DNA of 64,000 nucleotides from Elmis aenea (Eukaryota > Arthropoda > Insecta > Coleoptera > Elmidae): NCBI GenBank assembly GCA_947652605.1, contig OX393576.1, forward strand, positions 48,646,966 through 48,710,965, in the 5' to 3' direction. Shown in pieces: positions 23,601 to 38,600 of this stretch. Numbering within the stretch: the first letter of the stretch is position 1; each line of letters opens with the position of its first letter. Made by a program: the position numbers and the translations under genes. A model generated the notes under the pieces. That model was not told the origin of the DNA. It worked only from the letters and a program-made list of their open reading frames with translations, and made no database searches.

Positions 23601-26600
23601 TATATTTCGATATTAATATAAGCTATTACATTAATCGGTGTAATTCATTAATTGATGTTAAAATTATATTCGTAAAAAATGTACCTTCAATATTATTGGT
23701 AACATCTTTATAGCGCATCGTTTTGCAGTGTTCAGTGTATTCTCACATCAACTTGTCACTACAGATTTTTATTGCCACCATCTGCGTGTCATACAAATCC
23801 TTCAATATATAAGCTGTTTGAACTTTTTGTTGAACATGCTCAACAAATTGACGTCTAAACGAAGTCGACTACAAAGGCAAAAAGTCTTCGTGTAGCAACA
23901 AAAACCCACAATGTTTAGCTTAAAACCGTCAACAATGTAAAACTACGACTTTATAATTTTATTTTGTTTTAAAAATTGCAAGGCTGATTACGTAGCAATA
24001 GAGAACACATTCAAAAAGTCAAGTGGTACGGTTATCGGTCATTATAAACTATTTTTTGTGATTCTAAACTTATAAATATCTAATGTCAAAATCATTAATA
24101 AAGTATTGATAGTGATAAGCTGCACTTGTCTAATAACTTTATCTCGATATAACTTAAGAATGCAAAAGGTAGTTTATTTATATATGTGATATAATAACAA
24201 CTTGTTAAGCAATTTAATTTTTTTTTAAATTAAATTAAATGCTATTTTCCAAGTAGGTACGTGTTGAGAAGTATTCCTAGAAACGAAAATTTTGCCACGT
24301 TAAAGTTGAAGAAATAATAAGTTTTTCAATAAATAAAATTAGTTTTAAAATATGTTATAAAGCATATAATAATTAAATACAAACTCTTATATTTTGTTAT
24401 TTTCATTCGCGAGAGTTGTAATAAGTAATCTGCTGTTTCTGTCTAATATATTTCTATACAGCTGTCTTTAACGATCAGGCAACATTATAAATATTTTAAA
24501 AAAATATATTTATTAAAAGCAACTATAGCATTTACAGCTATTTCCAACATTTGTAAAATTTATTCATACAATGAACTGCGTTAAAACCTGTGCACAACAA
24601 AAATATATTAAAACTTTAATGACAAACAATTAATGTCTTGAAGAAATCTAACAATTAATTACGGGTAATTTTTTGAAACGTTAAGAAATTAATGTTCTTA
24701 CTATAAATTTTCATTCTCAATTATTTAAAACTATGATGTGTAAATAAACAATAAAATTCATATACACGGGGAGTCCACATATTAGCATCTCGTAAACGGT
24801 AAGAGCTACAGAGAATTTTGAATTAGATTGTTACTCTTTCTGACCTATTTAGGTATGTTTAATGTTTTAAAAAAGTTCCATGGCACCCGGGCTAATAAAC
24901 AAAAACCAAAATGGGCATTTTTATCAAATTGTTAATAACTAGGTTATACAGGGTGACTTGTAGGAAACGGACGTTCTTTAAATGAACAAAACTCGGTTGA
25001 TTTTCAAGTTTTTTTTTTTTTTTTGCAAAGTGAAGAATAACATCTGCCATTTGATATAACAAAGTCAAGTATCCTCTTGAACGAAAAGTTGTTTGTTTTT
25101 TGTTTGTTGTCAAAATGAAGGAACAAAACTCGGTTGATTTTCAAGAAAAAGCAAACTTATTTATTACAAATTGAGAACATATGCTATTTAATTTACCATA
25201 ATTATTTAGTTATGGAAAATTATATCCATCAGGTGGCGGCCACCCTCCTGAATGCAAGTTTCAAGTCTCTGCCCGAAGTCATTCATGACTCGGTCTAGCA
25301 GCTGTGCGTCAATTAAATGCGTTTCTTCTGTAATGGCATCTTTCAACTCCCTTAGTGTACGCGGTTTGTGGGCAAAAACACGTTCTTTTAAGTGCCCCCA
25401 CAAGAAAAAGTCGCAGGAAGATAAGTCTGGTGATCTTGGGGGCCACGGCAAGTCACCGAAACGCGAAATGATGCGGCCAGGGAACGTGTTTCTAACAACT
25501 TACGACTACTGATACTAATACACGTCACTACTGACATTTGTATACTTGATTAAAAACAAACAAAAAACAAACAACTTTTCGTTCAAGAGGATACTTGACT
25601 TTGTTATATCAAATGGCAGATGTTATTCTTCACTTTGCAAAAAAAAAAAAAAAAACCAAAATATTTCTGAAGAAAACGCTGAAGGTTATTTTACGCACTG
25701 TAAAATTAAAACATTCATTTGTTTTAATATTGTTTAAAATTCATGGCACTCTACATCTTCATAGGGACTGTTTAATAAATTTTATTTGGTTTGAGCCTAA
25801 ATACCAAAACAGTTTCATTAAAAACCTTTAAAAAAAGCTTTTTCCTAAGGTCATAGCCAAATATAGTCTCCGTTTAACAAAATAAAAGTTTGTAATTTAT
25901 CCAAGAATTTAAACAGTATTAAAACAAATGAATGTTTATATTTTACAGTGTGTTAAAATATCTACAAATTTTTCCCCAGATTATCTAGCGAGCCATGGAA
26001 CTATTTTTAAACATTAAAGCTTCATTAAATAGGTCTCAAAAAGGAGACAATTTGTCTAATATAAACTGTAAATTGTAGCTCTTACCGTTTACGAGATTCT
26101 AATAGTGTCCTTTTATATGGACCACGCTGTATATACTAAAGTTTAATCCTTAGTTGCAAATTTTAATCTATTCTGCCCTTCAGATACAAATTGAATTAAG
26201 TACGGTTTTTGCTCTCCCAGTTAACTAGAACCTAAAGCAAAATAGATTTTTATGGTTTAATTTTATACTGTTCAGCTTCTTAAAGATTTAAAAGATATTA
26301 AAAATCTTTGTATAAATGTTCAAAGAATATGCAAATGTCACTTAGTTAAATAATATAAACTCGTTTGAATAGCTTGTGATGTAAAATACTGATAAAAACA
26401 CATTCCTTTATTTTTCTACGCCGTTTTTACTTGGTTGACTGATTGTAAGTACTTTAGTTCATTTAAAAAGTTAGCATGATAAGCGAAACTAATTAAGCGT
26501 TTACCTAATAAGTGGTAATTTTTAAATAATATTTGTTTAAGAAAACGCATATTTTATTTCATTAAAATTGGTTAACATTTTTTCTACTTAACTTAAACGT

Positions 26601-29600
26601 TGTTTCAATGAAAAAACTAAATGAAACTAAATTTCCTTTTTTTTTCTTTCTTACTTTTGTCCTTCTTCTTAATCGGTTTCTCTTGTACCTAACAATATCG
26701 AGGTATGTTTTCCTAACTCTCGATTATGGTTCTCCATTGGTTTTTATAGTTAGCTAACTGTAGCGCATTTCTCCAGTTGACCCCTTCTCTTCTAGTCTCT
26801 GAGACACATATGGGTCTATTCTCTACGCACTATAAGCGTTGGAAGGCAGTGACGATGTAGTTGTTATAGTGCTGTAGCGTATTTGTGATTCCGTATGCCA
26901 CTGTAGCTTACAGTTAACTGTAAATCCGCTTACATTTGCTGTTAATATTACGTCGGCCAATACCTGACCGTAACACAATACGGCGCGGTATAATTTCAGC
27001 AGTAAAGATTGTTTTGTATACAATTATTAATTAATGTACATGTAATATTACTTTTATTGGTACATTTTTTATTGGAACAAGATGAAAGAAAATAAAATTT
27101 AAATTATTATTTAATTTTTAAGCAGTAAATAGTTATTTTTAAAGGAATTATCAGCAAAATAGCAGCATCAATCAATATAAGCTTTAACGTTCAAACAAAT
27201 ACTGGACGTTTTAAGCGTTGATTTGGTTAGTTCCCCTGTAGATTATTAATCTCTCTATGTTGATTGGTCGAGGCACTACTACGTTCTACGCCGCGTACAA
27301 TTCCTGCTGCTAGGAAAACCCGGCTTAAGAGTCGATCTTTTCACCGTAACGTATTATAGCGTGCGGTACAGATTAGCTATTTATGTTGCCGTTATAAGTA
27401 CGGACTTTACGGTGCGCTATAACCTAAATTTGCTGTAGCGTTATAACGTTACATCGTGTCGGTACAGAATAGCACCATTAGTTTTTTCATTTTGTTATCG
27501 GTCTTCATCCACTTTTATTCCCTCATTTTATATTGTCTATCCCGTTTCTGCGTACCTACCTTCTGAAATGCGTAATAGATGTTCCGGTCGTCTTATTTGA
27601 TTTGGATCCTTCTTTTTCTCTATATCTCCCGCTTTTAGGCTTTTTTAAACGTTATTATTGCCAATCCTATCAATTACTCTATATCCGTCTATTCTCCTTA
27701 AAAATGTCATCTCCTGCGTCTGTATCCTTTTTTATGCTTTCTTGTTAGTGCTCAAACTATTGAACTCTAAGTGAGATTTTGTACGTTCATTAAATACTCG
27801 CTTCTTACAAGGGAAGGTCACGATACGTTGTCGCTAGAATTTGATTCCGGCTGTGTTTATTACATCAAGGGCATCAAAACTAAATGTTTTCCAGAGTTAT
27901 ACGTGCCACTGGCCATTACCTTCGGAAAAATAGGGGAAAAACTGAAAAGATGAATAATAAAAGTAATATTTGCGATCGCGTTGGCCATGAAACCGTCAAA
28001 GACAAAATCGAAATTCTTCTATTTACCAATGCGCGCATCCTTTCCAAGTAAAATGGTGCAAAGTTTTTGAAAAAATCTTAAACGGTTCCGAAGAAAAACG
28101 CAAAAAACGAGGCCTTTGTAAAAACTGTTTTCCCTATGTTAAACGCCTATGCAAGTCGCATAGATATAGTAATACAGATATACGACAACTTCTCAAATCA
28201 TAGCGCTTATGCAGGGGCTTCGTTTTTGACGTTTTTCTCCGGAACCGTTCAACATTTTTTCAAAAATTTTGCACCATTTTACTTGCAAAGGATGCGCCTA
28301 TTGGTAATTAGAAGAATTTCGATTTTATCTCTGACTGTTTCATGGCCAACGCGATCGCAAAAATGACCTTTTTGTACCAATTTTTCAGTTTTTCCCCTAT
28401 TTTTCCGAAGATAATGGCCAGTGGTACGTATAACTTTGCAGAACATTTAGTTTTGATGCCCTTGATGTAATAAACACAGCCGGAATCAAATTCTAGCGAC
28501 AACGTATCGTGACCTTCCCTTGTTAGTTTATTTTAAGAAATATTTGTTACCTATTTAATAGTAGCCTGGTCGTTTCAGCTATTTTCTTATTTAGACCTTT
28601 TTAAAGTTTTCCATCTTCTGAGTTACCGTTCGTAAATGTTTAAAACTCGCTACTAAATCTATATAACTATGTATAATAAAATGTAAATAATAATAGTTTA
28701 AATAAACGTCGTAGCCAACGATTATTGTTGCCATAACAGTTGCGTGGGTGTAAAAAGATGAAGAAATAGGACTGCGACGAAAAAAGGAGTCTTGAAGTGT
28801 CGTTGCATTGCGACAAGCAATCCTTCGAAAAAGAAATGTTATTTTAATTAGGCTTATTCATATTAACTTCACAGTTTTAGTAATATATATTTCTTGATAA
28901 TGATCGTTCTCTTAAAATTAACATAACTAAATAAAACACTTAAAAAAAACATGTTTTGTTATTAATCAACAGCAAAACATATTTATTCAAATGCAAACAC
29001 AAAAATAAATTTTTATCACACGCTATATAACTTTTTGCACAGCGAACGCAAGCCTTACTGGCTTAATTGTTAGGAAGTAAATATTACTTATGAATATCTT
29101 TCTTAGAATTGAAAAGCTAAAAAAACTATTCCACCTTTATATACCGTTTTAAATAAATAAATAATATGTTGTATTTCGTTTAATTGTATGTGAACAATTT
29201 TTAAGTGCTTAAAATTTTGCATACAATGTTTTCAGGAAAATAAAATAATTGATTTTACAAATAAATAAATAAAAGAGGGTCACAAAAATTATTTAAAAAC
29301 ACAATTAATAAAAAGACTACAATATGTAATGATGGCTGTATATTTTTTAAAAGCATCGTGAAAAGTTTAGAAGCATCCAAGAGAGAAGTCGTATAATATT
29401 ATTGAAATCAATAATAAGGCTCGAATATATAAATTTTTCGATTAATATTTTATATATCGTGAATTGAATAGAGGCATATGCAGATATAAAGGTTTGTTTC
29501 AGGGGAATGGCTCAATATAGGCGTGCATATTGCAAAGCAATTCGGATTCTCAAGCCAAGGAGCAATTTCAAACACGGCTACATTCAAGTGGTCCGAAATA

Positions 29601-32600
29601 TCTTTGGAATCTCTCAGATTACAAAATCTGCAATACTTTTGGTTAGGATCTACGCTTATATCCTTTAGCATGTATTTGGGGATTGGAGGATTTCTTCACG
29701 TAAGTTATTTACATTAAAACCTTTTACTGTTTTATAAATAGGTACATGTGTGCGTATGAAGTCAGGCAATAATTTTTCCCTCACCAAGTAAATATTTTTT
29801 TTTGCTTTTATGACAACTATACGCAATAAAAAGAAAATCTTTTAGGGAAAGAATCAAAGAACTATACAAAGTAATTATAGATGAATACTAATTGTAATTA
29901 GTTCTGTATACAGGGTGTAGAATAGGATCACGCAATACTTATAGTAATTTCAATGTAAAATTTTAAAAGTTGTGTAATATGAGTAAATAAATTATTAGGC
30001 TGGGCAGTTGTCATAGCATAATTCCAATGCACTAATACTATTGATTACAATTTTGTAGACACAAAATTTTTTTCTCTTCAAAAAACTGTAATGCACGTTT
30101 TTTTCTAAAATACATAATTAGGGAAAATATTATAAAGTTTTTAAATTTTGCCATTAAAATTACAACATTGCGTAATCTAATTCTACATTCTGTACAAATT
30201 TATTCACCGACTGTTTTACTTTAACTAGAACACCCTGAATTTTTAAAATTTTAATTACACAAGTAGAGGGTGGTCCAAATTCGATGGGATTACATGGGTA
30301 TCTCGGTTAATATTTAAGATACACAAAAAGTTAAACAGCAAAAATGTGCAGTTTTTTTAACAAAAATTCAGAACCGATCCCAAAAATATTTTATCATTTC
30401 CGGTTATTAAGTTATCGGAGAAAAATGTTTTTATTTGTTCATATTTATAATGTGTTATAGAATATCTTCGTTATTGTTGTAAATATCGAAAAACTGTATT
30501 AAGATTATTTTTAGATATTTTTATGTAGATATTTACAACAGTAACGGAGATATGGCACATTATAAATATGACAAAAAACACTTTTTTTTCTAATAACACC
30601 GAAAATGATTAAATATTTTAAAAACCGGCTCCGAGTTTTTCTGAAAAAACTGCACATTTTTGGTAATTTAATCGTTTCTTGATTATTAAGCAAGATACTT
30701 ATGTAATCCCATCGAATTCGGACCACCGTCTACGTATGATGGGATTATTTTAAACAATGTATTTACAGTTCCAAATACAATTTCACTTAAAGGCTGTAAT
30801 ATTTATTGTTTACAAAATAATTTCACTAAAATATGTTCATATCATAATTGTTATATCATAATTGTATAAATCAATGGTTCTCAACCTGCCGACTCGCCCT
30901 CTAGGGGGGGAGCATCAAATACCAGAAGGTGGTGCGATTAAAATGATATGGAAAATTATTTCTTGAAACAATAAGTCATTAGTGTAAAACAAAACAGATT
31001 TTAAAATAATTGTAGTAGCTTTATTTTAGTCACCAGTATGAAAAAAGAAAGGGGTTTCAAAACAAGATGGCCTTTAGTCGCCACTGCATAAATATATTAA
31101 AAGAAAGGCGCAATAAATATTGATGTAAAGAGGGGAGTGTAAGTTTAACAATGTTGAGAAACACTGCCTTAAGTCCAAATGGACAAAATTAATTTATTTT
31201 TACAGTCAACATAATTATAACTGGTGTTGGAAACCTTTGTAGTATATTTATATGTCATTGAAAATATGCACTAAAGATACACAGGCAACCCATCAATCGA
31301 TTACCTACCTTTAAATGTAAATGATGTTTTTCAAATGAAAACGTACGTAACGTAGTAGTAATTTTTCGTAATTACCACGTATTTCGTATTTTTGAACATT
31401 TCTCAGTTTGAATTTTGCATTTTGCGTTTTTTAAAAGATTATTTGAATGTCATAGTCATGTGTTTTTTATTTTACCCTTAATCTATTTATTAAGGCTAAC
31501 ATTTAACTTTTTTAAATCATTGATGATGAGATTGAGCTAATAATTATTATTTAATCAATAAGTAATAGGAGTTACAGTTTATTTATATTTACATGCGGGT
31601 GTGTACGCACAACACACATAAACTTTTATGAGTGTGATATATGATAGTGTTTTTGTTGAAAGTCTTTCTATAATGTTGCAAACTTCGTTGAAATAAGAAA
31701 CAATGTTTTACCTATTTGGCGAGCTTTGATACCCGCCATTTCACGACAACTTGTAAAAGAAAACATAAACTCGAAGAGGTGCAAATTGCTTTTTATGAGT
31801 ACGCATAAACATTTGTCGCCAGGGAAAGAACAGGAGGGACTGTCGTAAAGTTTTAAAGCTTGTTTCATGCATCGGTAATCGTGTACTATTTTGTCCATTC
31901 TTTCAGTGGTACTTCTACGTCCGTCAGCGTGATAGAGCTGAAGAATGGAAATGTCAACCTCAGAAATTCATGCCACCCGATCTAGAGAGACATGAAATCC
32001 TTTTTGGTTTAGCTGTGTTATTTTTAAATGGTACCATGTCCAGTTTTCTTTCCTGCTACGTATCAAACGGTGGTTATAGCACCATTTACTACGATTTGAA
32101 CGGTCAATATCCATGGTGGTGGTTAATTTTACAAGTTCCCATCGTCTTTATTTATCAGGTAAATATTTGATTGACATTTCACAAGTAGCTGATATAAAAT
32201 GATTTTTTAAACTACATAAGAGATTCCTTTTCTTTAAAAAAAGGACCTATTAAAAAATCACTTATTTTTCAAAGTATTTCTCGTCCAATTGCGAAACCAA
32301 TTCAGAGGTTATCGTCTCTTCGTACAATTTTAGACGAACGTCGTTGCAAACAATGATCGTTGTCACAACTGCTGTGGGTGTTTAAATGAATAAATAAATA
32401 AGACTGCAGTTAATAAGGAGACGATAATCTTGAAACTGGCTTAGTCAAGAAATTCTTTGAATAAGATGATGATTTTTTATTAATTTTCTTTATAATAACC
32501 AGATATAAAACTTTTACTTTCATTTGCAGGCATGCTGCTAAAAAATAAATTAAAAACCTAAATACTGTTTTTAGAGCGCATTTAAAATGACACAAGTTTT

Positions 32601-35600
32601 AGTGCTTAAAAATTCAAAAAAGTTATGTAAATTAAACAAGTCTGTCTTGATTGGTTGACGTCATAATTAAATAATCAATCTTGCTTTTTACAAACCGATA
32701 AAAATTGTTAATTGGCAACGACTTGTGAGTTCTTAGCCACTAAAAACTAATTTCTGTTGTCTGTGTGCAGTTTGAGGTCACTATTTTCCAATAAAACTGT
32801 GTGAAATCCTTAACTAAAGAATATTTTTCAAGGAAGGAAATAACCAGCTAATACAATAAGTTTTCCAGGATTATGCAACGTACTGGATTCACCGCATCAT
32901 GCATTTTCCATTTTTTTACAAAAATTTTCACAAGTTGCATCACAAATACAAGCAACCAACAGCATTTTCCGTTACAGCAATTCATCCTGTTGAATCTATT
33001 TTTATACAGACTATCTACATCTTGCCTACATTTGTCATTCCCGTTCATTGGGGTATGTATCAGAACGGTTACATTTAAATTTAATAAATTTAATTAAAAT
33101 CGTTTAATTGTGTTGTAAATTTATTATCTTTGTTCAAACACTATGCTCAAATTAACTTACACCGATTTCTTGAACTAATAATATTACGAATTTGCAAGTG
33201 TTGTGCCTTCTCGTACCTTAATTAATTACTTATCTGCTTAGAACGTAGAAACGACAATTTAACCCTAGGTTTACCGTTAAATTTTTCTCCCTTCGTTTAC
33301 CGTTAAGGTACCCGGGTACTTTCATTTATTTTGTGATGAAAATATAGTATTTTTCAAATGATAGAGGAGAAGGTGGTAATATGGAACCCCAGTTTGTTTT
33401 TCTTTGGTAATCGAAGAGTCGTACGATTATCTATGAACTTTTTTGATTAATAGGCTCTAAATATATTAAATAATCATATATATATAGACAAATTTAGAAT
33501 AACATTGCCAATTTGCATGTAACACGTAGTTTTCGTAAAAAGGTCAACATTGTATACTTAAGAAACTATGCTGGTAATATGGAACCCCTAAAAAAAAGTC
33601 AGTATTTTCGAATAAAAACACCTATATTAACATAATCATTGGAAAAATAAGTTGCTTTACGACAAAAGTCACAAACATAAGCGTAATTTTCACATGCAGA
33701 ACATTCACTATGTGCCCATAAGTTGCACATAACAGTTCTCCTTTTTGGTCTTCAGAAAACCATTTATTGCTATACTTGCTGTTTGGCACTTCACATAGGC
33801 TCGGCCAAAAAGTTCAGCAATATCATAAGGGCCTAGAGGACGTTCACTCCGACACAGCCCCATTCGAATTCGTAATATGGAACTCCTGAATATAATATGG
33901 AACCCGGTTCCATATTACCAACGCTAGTGAGTTCCATATTAACAAAATCGCACGCTATTTTATATCGCTTAGTATAATTTCTACCAGCTAATTAAATGGA
34001 AACTTACTTATTAGGATTTGATGAAACGGCAGTATACTGCCTGGCAAAGCCAAAAAACCATTAAAGGTATTGCATATAATTGATCTTATTCTGGCAGAAA
34101 TTGACAAAATAAACTTTTGTTTTTTACTCGTTCACAAAAACTCAAAGTATTCGATTTTTACCGCGTTTTTTGTGCTGAAGTTTCGTATATGGTTTTCGCC
34201 ATGGGTATTATTTGACATTTATGTATTTGGTAAAAGATGTTGATACCAGTTTATTAGTTAACTGGGGGTTCCATATTACTAGCAGGGTTCCATATTACCA
34301 CCTTCTCCTCTACTATAATTGTCTCGATTTTCATTTGGGAAAATATTTATTATTGTATAAAATTTATTAATCTACAACATTTATTATTCAAAAACATTTT
34401 TTATTTAACATTTTTTATTCATAAACATTTATTATTCAACTTATTATTCAAAAACATTTTTATTCAAAAAAATTTATCATTCTAAAATATTACAATTAAA
34501 ATTATTAAAAAACAACTAAAATCAACTATTAAATATCACACTGACGTTTAAATGACATTTGTTGATTAAGTTTTTTATTTGTTTTCTACGGCACCCTTGA
34601 AAATTTTGTGAAACCTAACGTATTTTAGTTAAACTTTTATTTTTTATTTCTTATTAGTTTTGCACTAAAATTAACTTATGATTATATCATTGTATTCAGA
34701 AAAAAGTGTCTAACAGATTAAGTAAAAAAATAATAGATGTGCTATTTGCAAAAAAAATGACTATCGTTTGACATTCAAGTTGAACTTGAAAAAAAAATGA
34801 AATCCAATTCAGTTTATAGTATTTGAGAAGCCATTTCCTTTACTTTTTTGTTCACCAAAATCGGACCACAAACAACGGAGTTACAGCTTGCGGCGTTTTT
34901 TGTGTGACACCTTGTATGCATACCGTTCCAGTAATGCCATACGTTTCGAGTTCCCGGGAACGCTTTTATTGTCACCATCGCCATGTCTTTTTTTACTAAA
35001 GATGGAATAAATACATGAAATCTATTTCAAAAAAACAAACAAGTACACAAACAACATTCCATCGCAACTGACCTGTTCCTGTTGCGTTTGATGGTCCAGC
35101 TACTTCGTTATCCATAATTACAATACTAATTATTGTTCACTTCACTAATCTAACTTAATGTGAAACTGAATTTTTACTCGCGACATAGTCAAAACAAACG
35201 AAAAAAGCGTGCGACAGCACAAATACCAAGCCGCGCGACGCAGCGCCTTGTACATAACATTTAGTACCCGGGTACCCTAACGGTAAACGGCGTATAAAAA
35301 TAATTCAAAATGATTTTACTAAAAATCTAAAAACGCAATTCATTTTAATTTTTTACATTATGTACACAACATGTAGATTTAAGATGTCAGAGACGTTCAG
35401 GGTCCCAAATCGCCCCGAACACAAAAAATCAAATCAGTTAAAACGAAAAAGTTACCCGGGTACCTCAATGGTAAAGCTAGGGTAGAGCGTTGGGGCTTTT
35501 TTAGGTTTATCTCTTTAAATATATTGGTGTTAGTACTCGATTTATGAGCTTAATGACCAAAGAAAAAGGTTTTTGCTTAGATCGTCTCTAGTATTTAAAA

Positions 35601-38600
35601 TTTAAACCAAGTAAAAGGTGTATCCATAAGTAATATCATTTTTATGATATAAATTTAATTGCACGACAGTTATTTACGATGCTATATTACTAGATTACTA
35701 CTACAACATACATTATTCTTAACTTTTCTTGACTCTTTTAAATATTTTCTACAAAGTTTATTATAACAAATTATATACACCTCTAGTATGTCTGCGTAAA
35801 GAAGTCCAGTCTTTATGTCAAAGTTTATTACATCAAAAGATGTTTACAATTTTATCTCTGTGTACCCTGGTAAGGCCAAGCAAAATAACGTAAATATGAA
35901 ATTTTAATGAAAATAACGATGTATGTATATTTACTGCTAAATGCTCTCAAGACGATTCCATCCCTATAAATAGAGTCTGAGAATGCATTTTATGCAGCAG
36001 GACTTTTTTTAATAAATGAAGAACAAGACTAAGTTATCCAAGAATGGATTTACTTTTGTTTTCTATAATCACATTCCAAAAATTCATTAAAACGTACCAA
36101 TGGTATTGCTTATTGTAAAATGAATTTGCAATGGAAAGGTAATATTTCTTAAATGCATATATCTCTCACCAATATTATTTTATTATTTATGATAATCATG
36201 GAGCGAAATGTTTTACATATATGAACTTCGAGTTAATTAAAACAAAAATCGCTTCCTTCCTTATTTGGATTACGTACTTATTTCAAAATATGAGAAATCC
36301 TAGTTCGTACATTGCCTTAAATACTCGTGGTTTAAATTCTTTTGACACATATCGGCCCGGCGGCAATTACTTGAAATGTACTTAGAGGACCGCTAATAAT
36401 TACTTGGTCCTCTGGTAAACGCTTTTCGTTTATGCCCGGTTTCTCCGACACATCTTAAGATCTAGCTGAATCTTAAGTTCGCCTTAACGGTATAAAGTGT
36501 TGCACCAAGCAATTTTAAGAACATATTCGACTTGAGCTGAGCTCACATCTTGAGTCGCTGTTTACTAGAACTTGAGCTGGAGTACATAACCTAAAATTAT
36601 CTTGTATTTGCTTTTTTTGTAGTTAAATGTTTGTTTAAATTGTGGTTTAAGTTTAAATATGGATATTGACTTTATAAATATGATAGATGATGCAGATGAT
36701 GACTTGTACGACCCTGTAATTCCTCGAAGGCGATTTGTTCGCGCAAATCCATTTACGGATTTCGAATACGATCGTTTTTTTATGCGTTTTCGCCTCACAA
36801 AAGAGACAGTTATTGTGATCTTAGATCAAATTGAGCCTCAATTGGAGTATACAGGGTGTTTGAAATTCGAGTTTAAGCATGGGGATCTCGCGTATTATAA
36901 TAACTAGAGCATAGGTTTAAAATTGGCAAAGCTGCTAAATTTGGTGCTCATTAATAATCCAAAGAGAAATTGGAAATATCTCAAACAGTATCCGAGAAAA
37001 TTAGGAAAAACTGGAAAATACGATTTTTAAAAATCGTTTATAACTCCTTTGGAGTTTGAAATATTTTAAATGTGTAAAAAAGTTGCCCAAGCAACTTTTT
37101 AAGCCGAATCGGATGGTGGTCACAAATTTTTCCTAGGTCGATTCGTTTTTTTTTTAGACAACCAACTTTGTTTTTGCTGATGGGCAGCATATCGCGTTTT
37201 TCTTCGTTATTAAAGTTCATTTTTACGACTAACAGGCTTTTTAAAACTTTTAGATTGTTGATCGGTTGTCATGGAAACAACATAAACTACAATGACCGGC
37301 CAACCTGATTTATAATGGTTATTGTTTAATACGTATTTTTTGAAATTTGACAATAAAAGAAAAAGTAAAATACCATGTGTGATACATCAATGGATTTAGA
37401 AAAATAAATGCTATTTGATAATGTAAATAGCAAAACTTGCGGCCATAAGCAAAAACAAAGTTGGTTGTCATAAAACAAAAACGAATCGATCTAAGAAAAA
37501 TTTGTGACTACCATCCGATTCGGCTTAAAAAGTTGCTTTGGCAATGTTTTTACACATTTGAAATATTTCATACTCCAAAGGAGTTATAGACGATTTTCAA
37601 AAATCGTATTTTCCAGTTTTTTCTAATTTTCTCGGACACCGTTTGAGATATTTCCAATTTCTCTTTGGATTATTAATGAGCACCAAATTTAGCAACTTTG
37701 CCAAATTTAAACCTATACTCTAGCTATTATAATAAGCGAGAACCCCATGCTTAAACTCGAATTTCAAACACCCTGTATACATAATCTATTTATTTTATTT
37801 TCTTCCACCAAGCTAACTAATAATTGTTTTTCCTCCATGGTATAATTTATTCTTTTTTTTCCGCCATTTCAACACAAAATAAAATAATAAACACCGAACT
37901 GTAACTTTATATGTGACTAACAGCTGATAGCAACAACAAGATGTCACAGGGAGCCGTTTTAACAGCTGTGATGTAAATGGCCATTGAAAATTAGCCATTT
38001 CAATCTGTCGCTAAAATGTGCCGACTTCTTGCAACGTTGCCAAACCGAGTTCTAACTTAGCTGAGATGTCTAACAGATTCCGGAATATGTTTTCTGTGCA
38101 ACGCATTGGTATCTTGAGACGGTCTTAAATATAAGGCGGGCTTATATAAGTTCGATCTTAAGATGTGTCGGAGAAACCGGGCGTAAGTACCGTATCTACG
38201 TGAGCCGATCCATAGTACATGGACCAGAGAACCGTAGATTAACGGGTGTGTAATGCCCGTGTTACTAATCAAACATTCATTAGAGGCGTGAAAAAAATTG
38301 TCGCTGCAGCTATTTTGTTATTAAGATCATTTTTAATTCACAATTATCTGCAATTATTGTTCCTAAATAGTTAAAACTTGTTACCTGCTCTATGCCTTCT
38401 TGTTCTGGCATAATTAAAACGTTTTAGTGGTTCCTGGTTATATACAGGGTGATTGAAATTCGAGTTTAAGCATGAGGATATTGCTTATTATAATAGCTAG
38501 AGTATAGGTTTAAATTTGGCAAAGTTCCTTCAATTCGTGCTCAATAATATTCCAAAGAGAAATTGAAAATATCTCAAACGGTATCCGAGAAAATGAGGAA

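Larger units (their letters stand above)
24765..26129. mobile_element. Foldback element carrying a mariner-type insertion (intron 1)
   Basis: TA-flanked; left arm has ATCTCGTAAACGGTAAGAGC near 24785 and right arm its complement GCTCTTACCGTTTACGAGAT near 26078. Arms also share TTCCATGGC (24869) and GCCATGGAA (25991). The centre is occupied by a second repeat (24954-25660) containing a transposase tail. The right arm's family also occurs alone at 58320-58484. Confidence 0.8.
36434..38182. mobile_element. PIF/Harbinger-type derivative interrupted by a palindrome (intron 4)
   Basis: Terminal inverted repeats GCCCGGTTTCTCCGACACAT and the complement ATGTGTCGGAGAAACCGGGC, then matching CTTAAGATC. 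Flanks are TTA-like on the left and TAA-like on the right, consistent with TWA targets. It carries the starts of two genes facing each other: a transposase N-terminus on + (36659) and a Myb/SANT-like protein N-terminus on - (37838). The middle is deleted and a CAGGGTG palindrome (36852-37775) sits at the junction. Confidence 0.85.

Noticed and set aside
27771..28502. Two open frames on opposite strands sharing a segment LEFDSGCVYYIKGIKTKC
   Set aside because: Both derive from the arms of the TTA-flanked palindrome; no independent support for coding.
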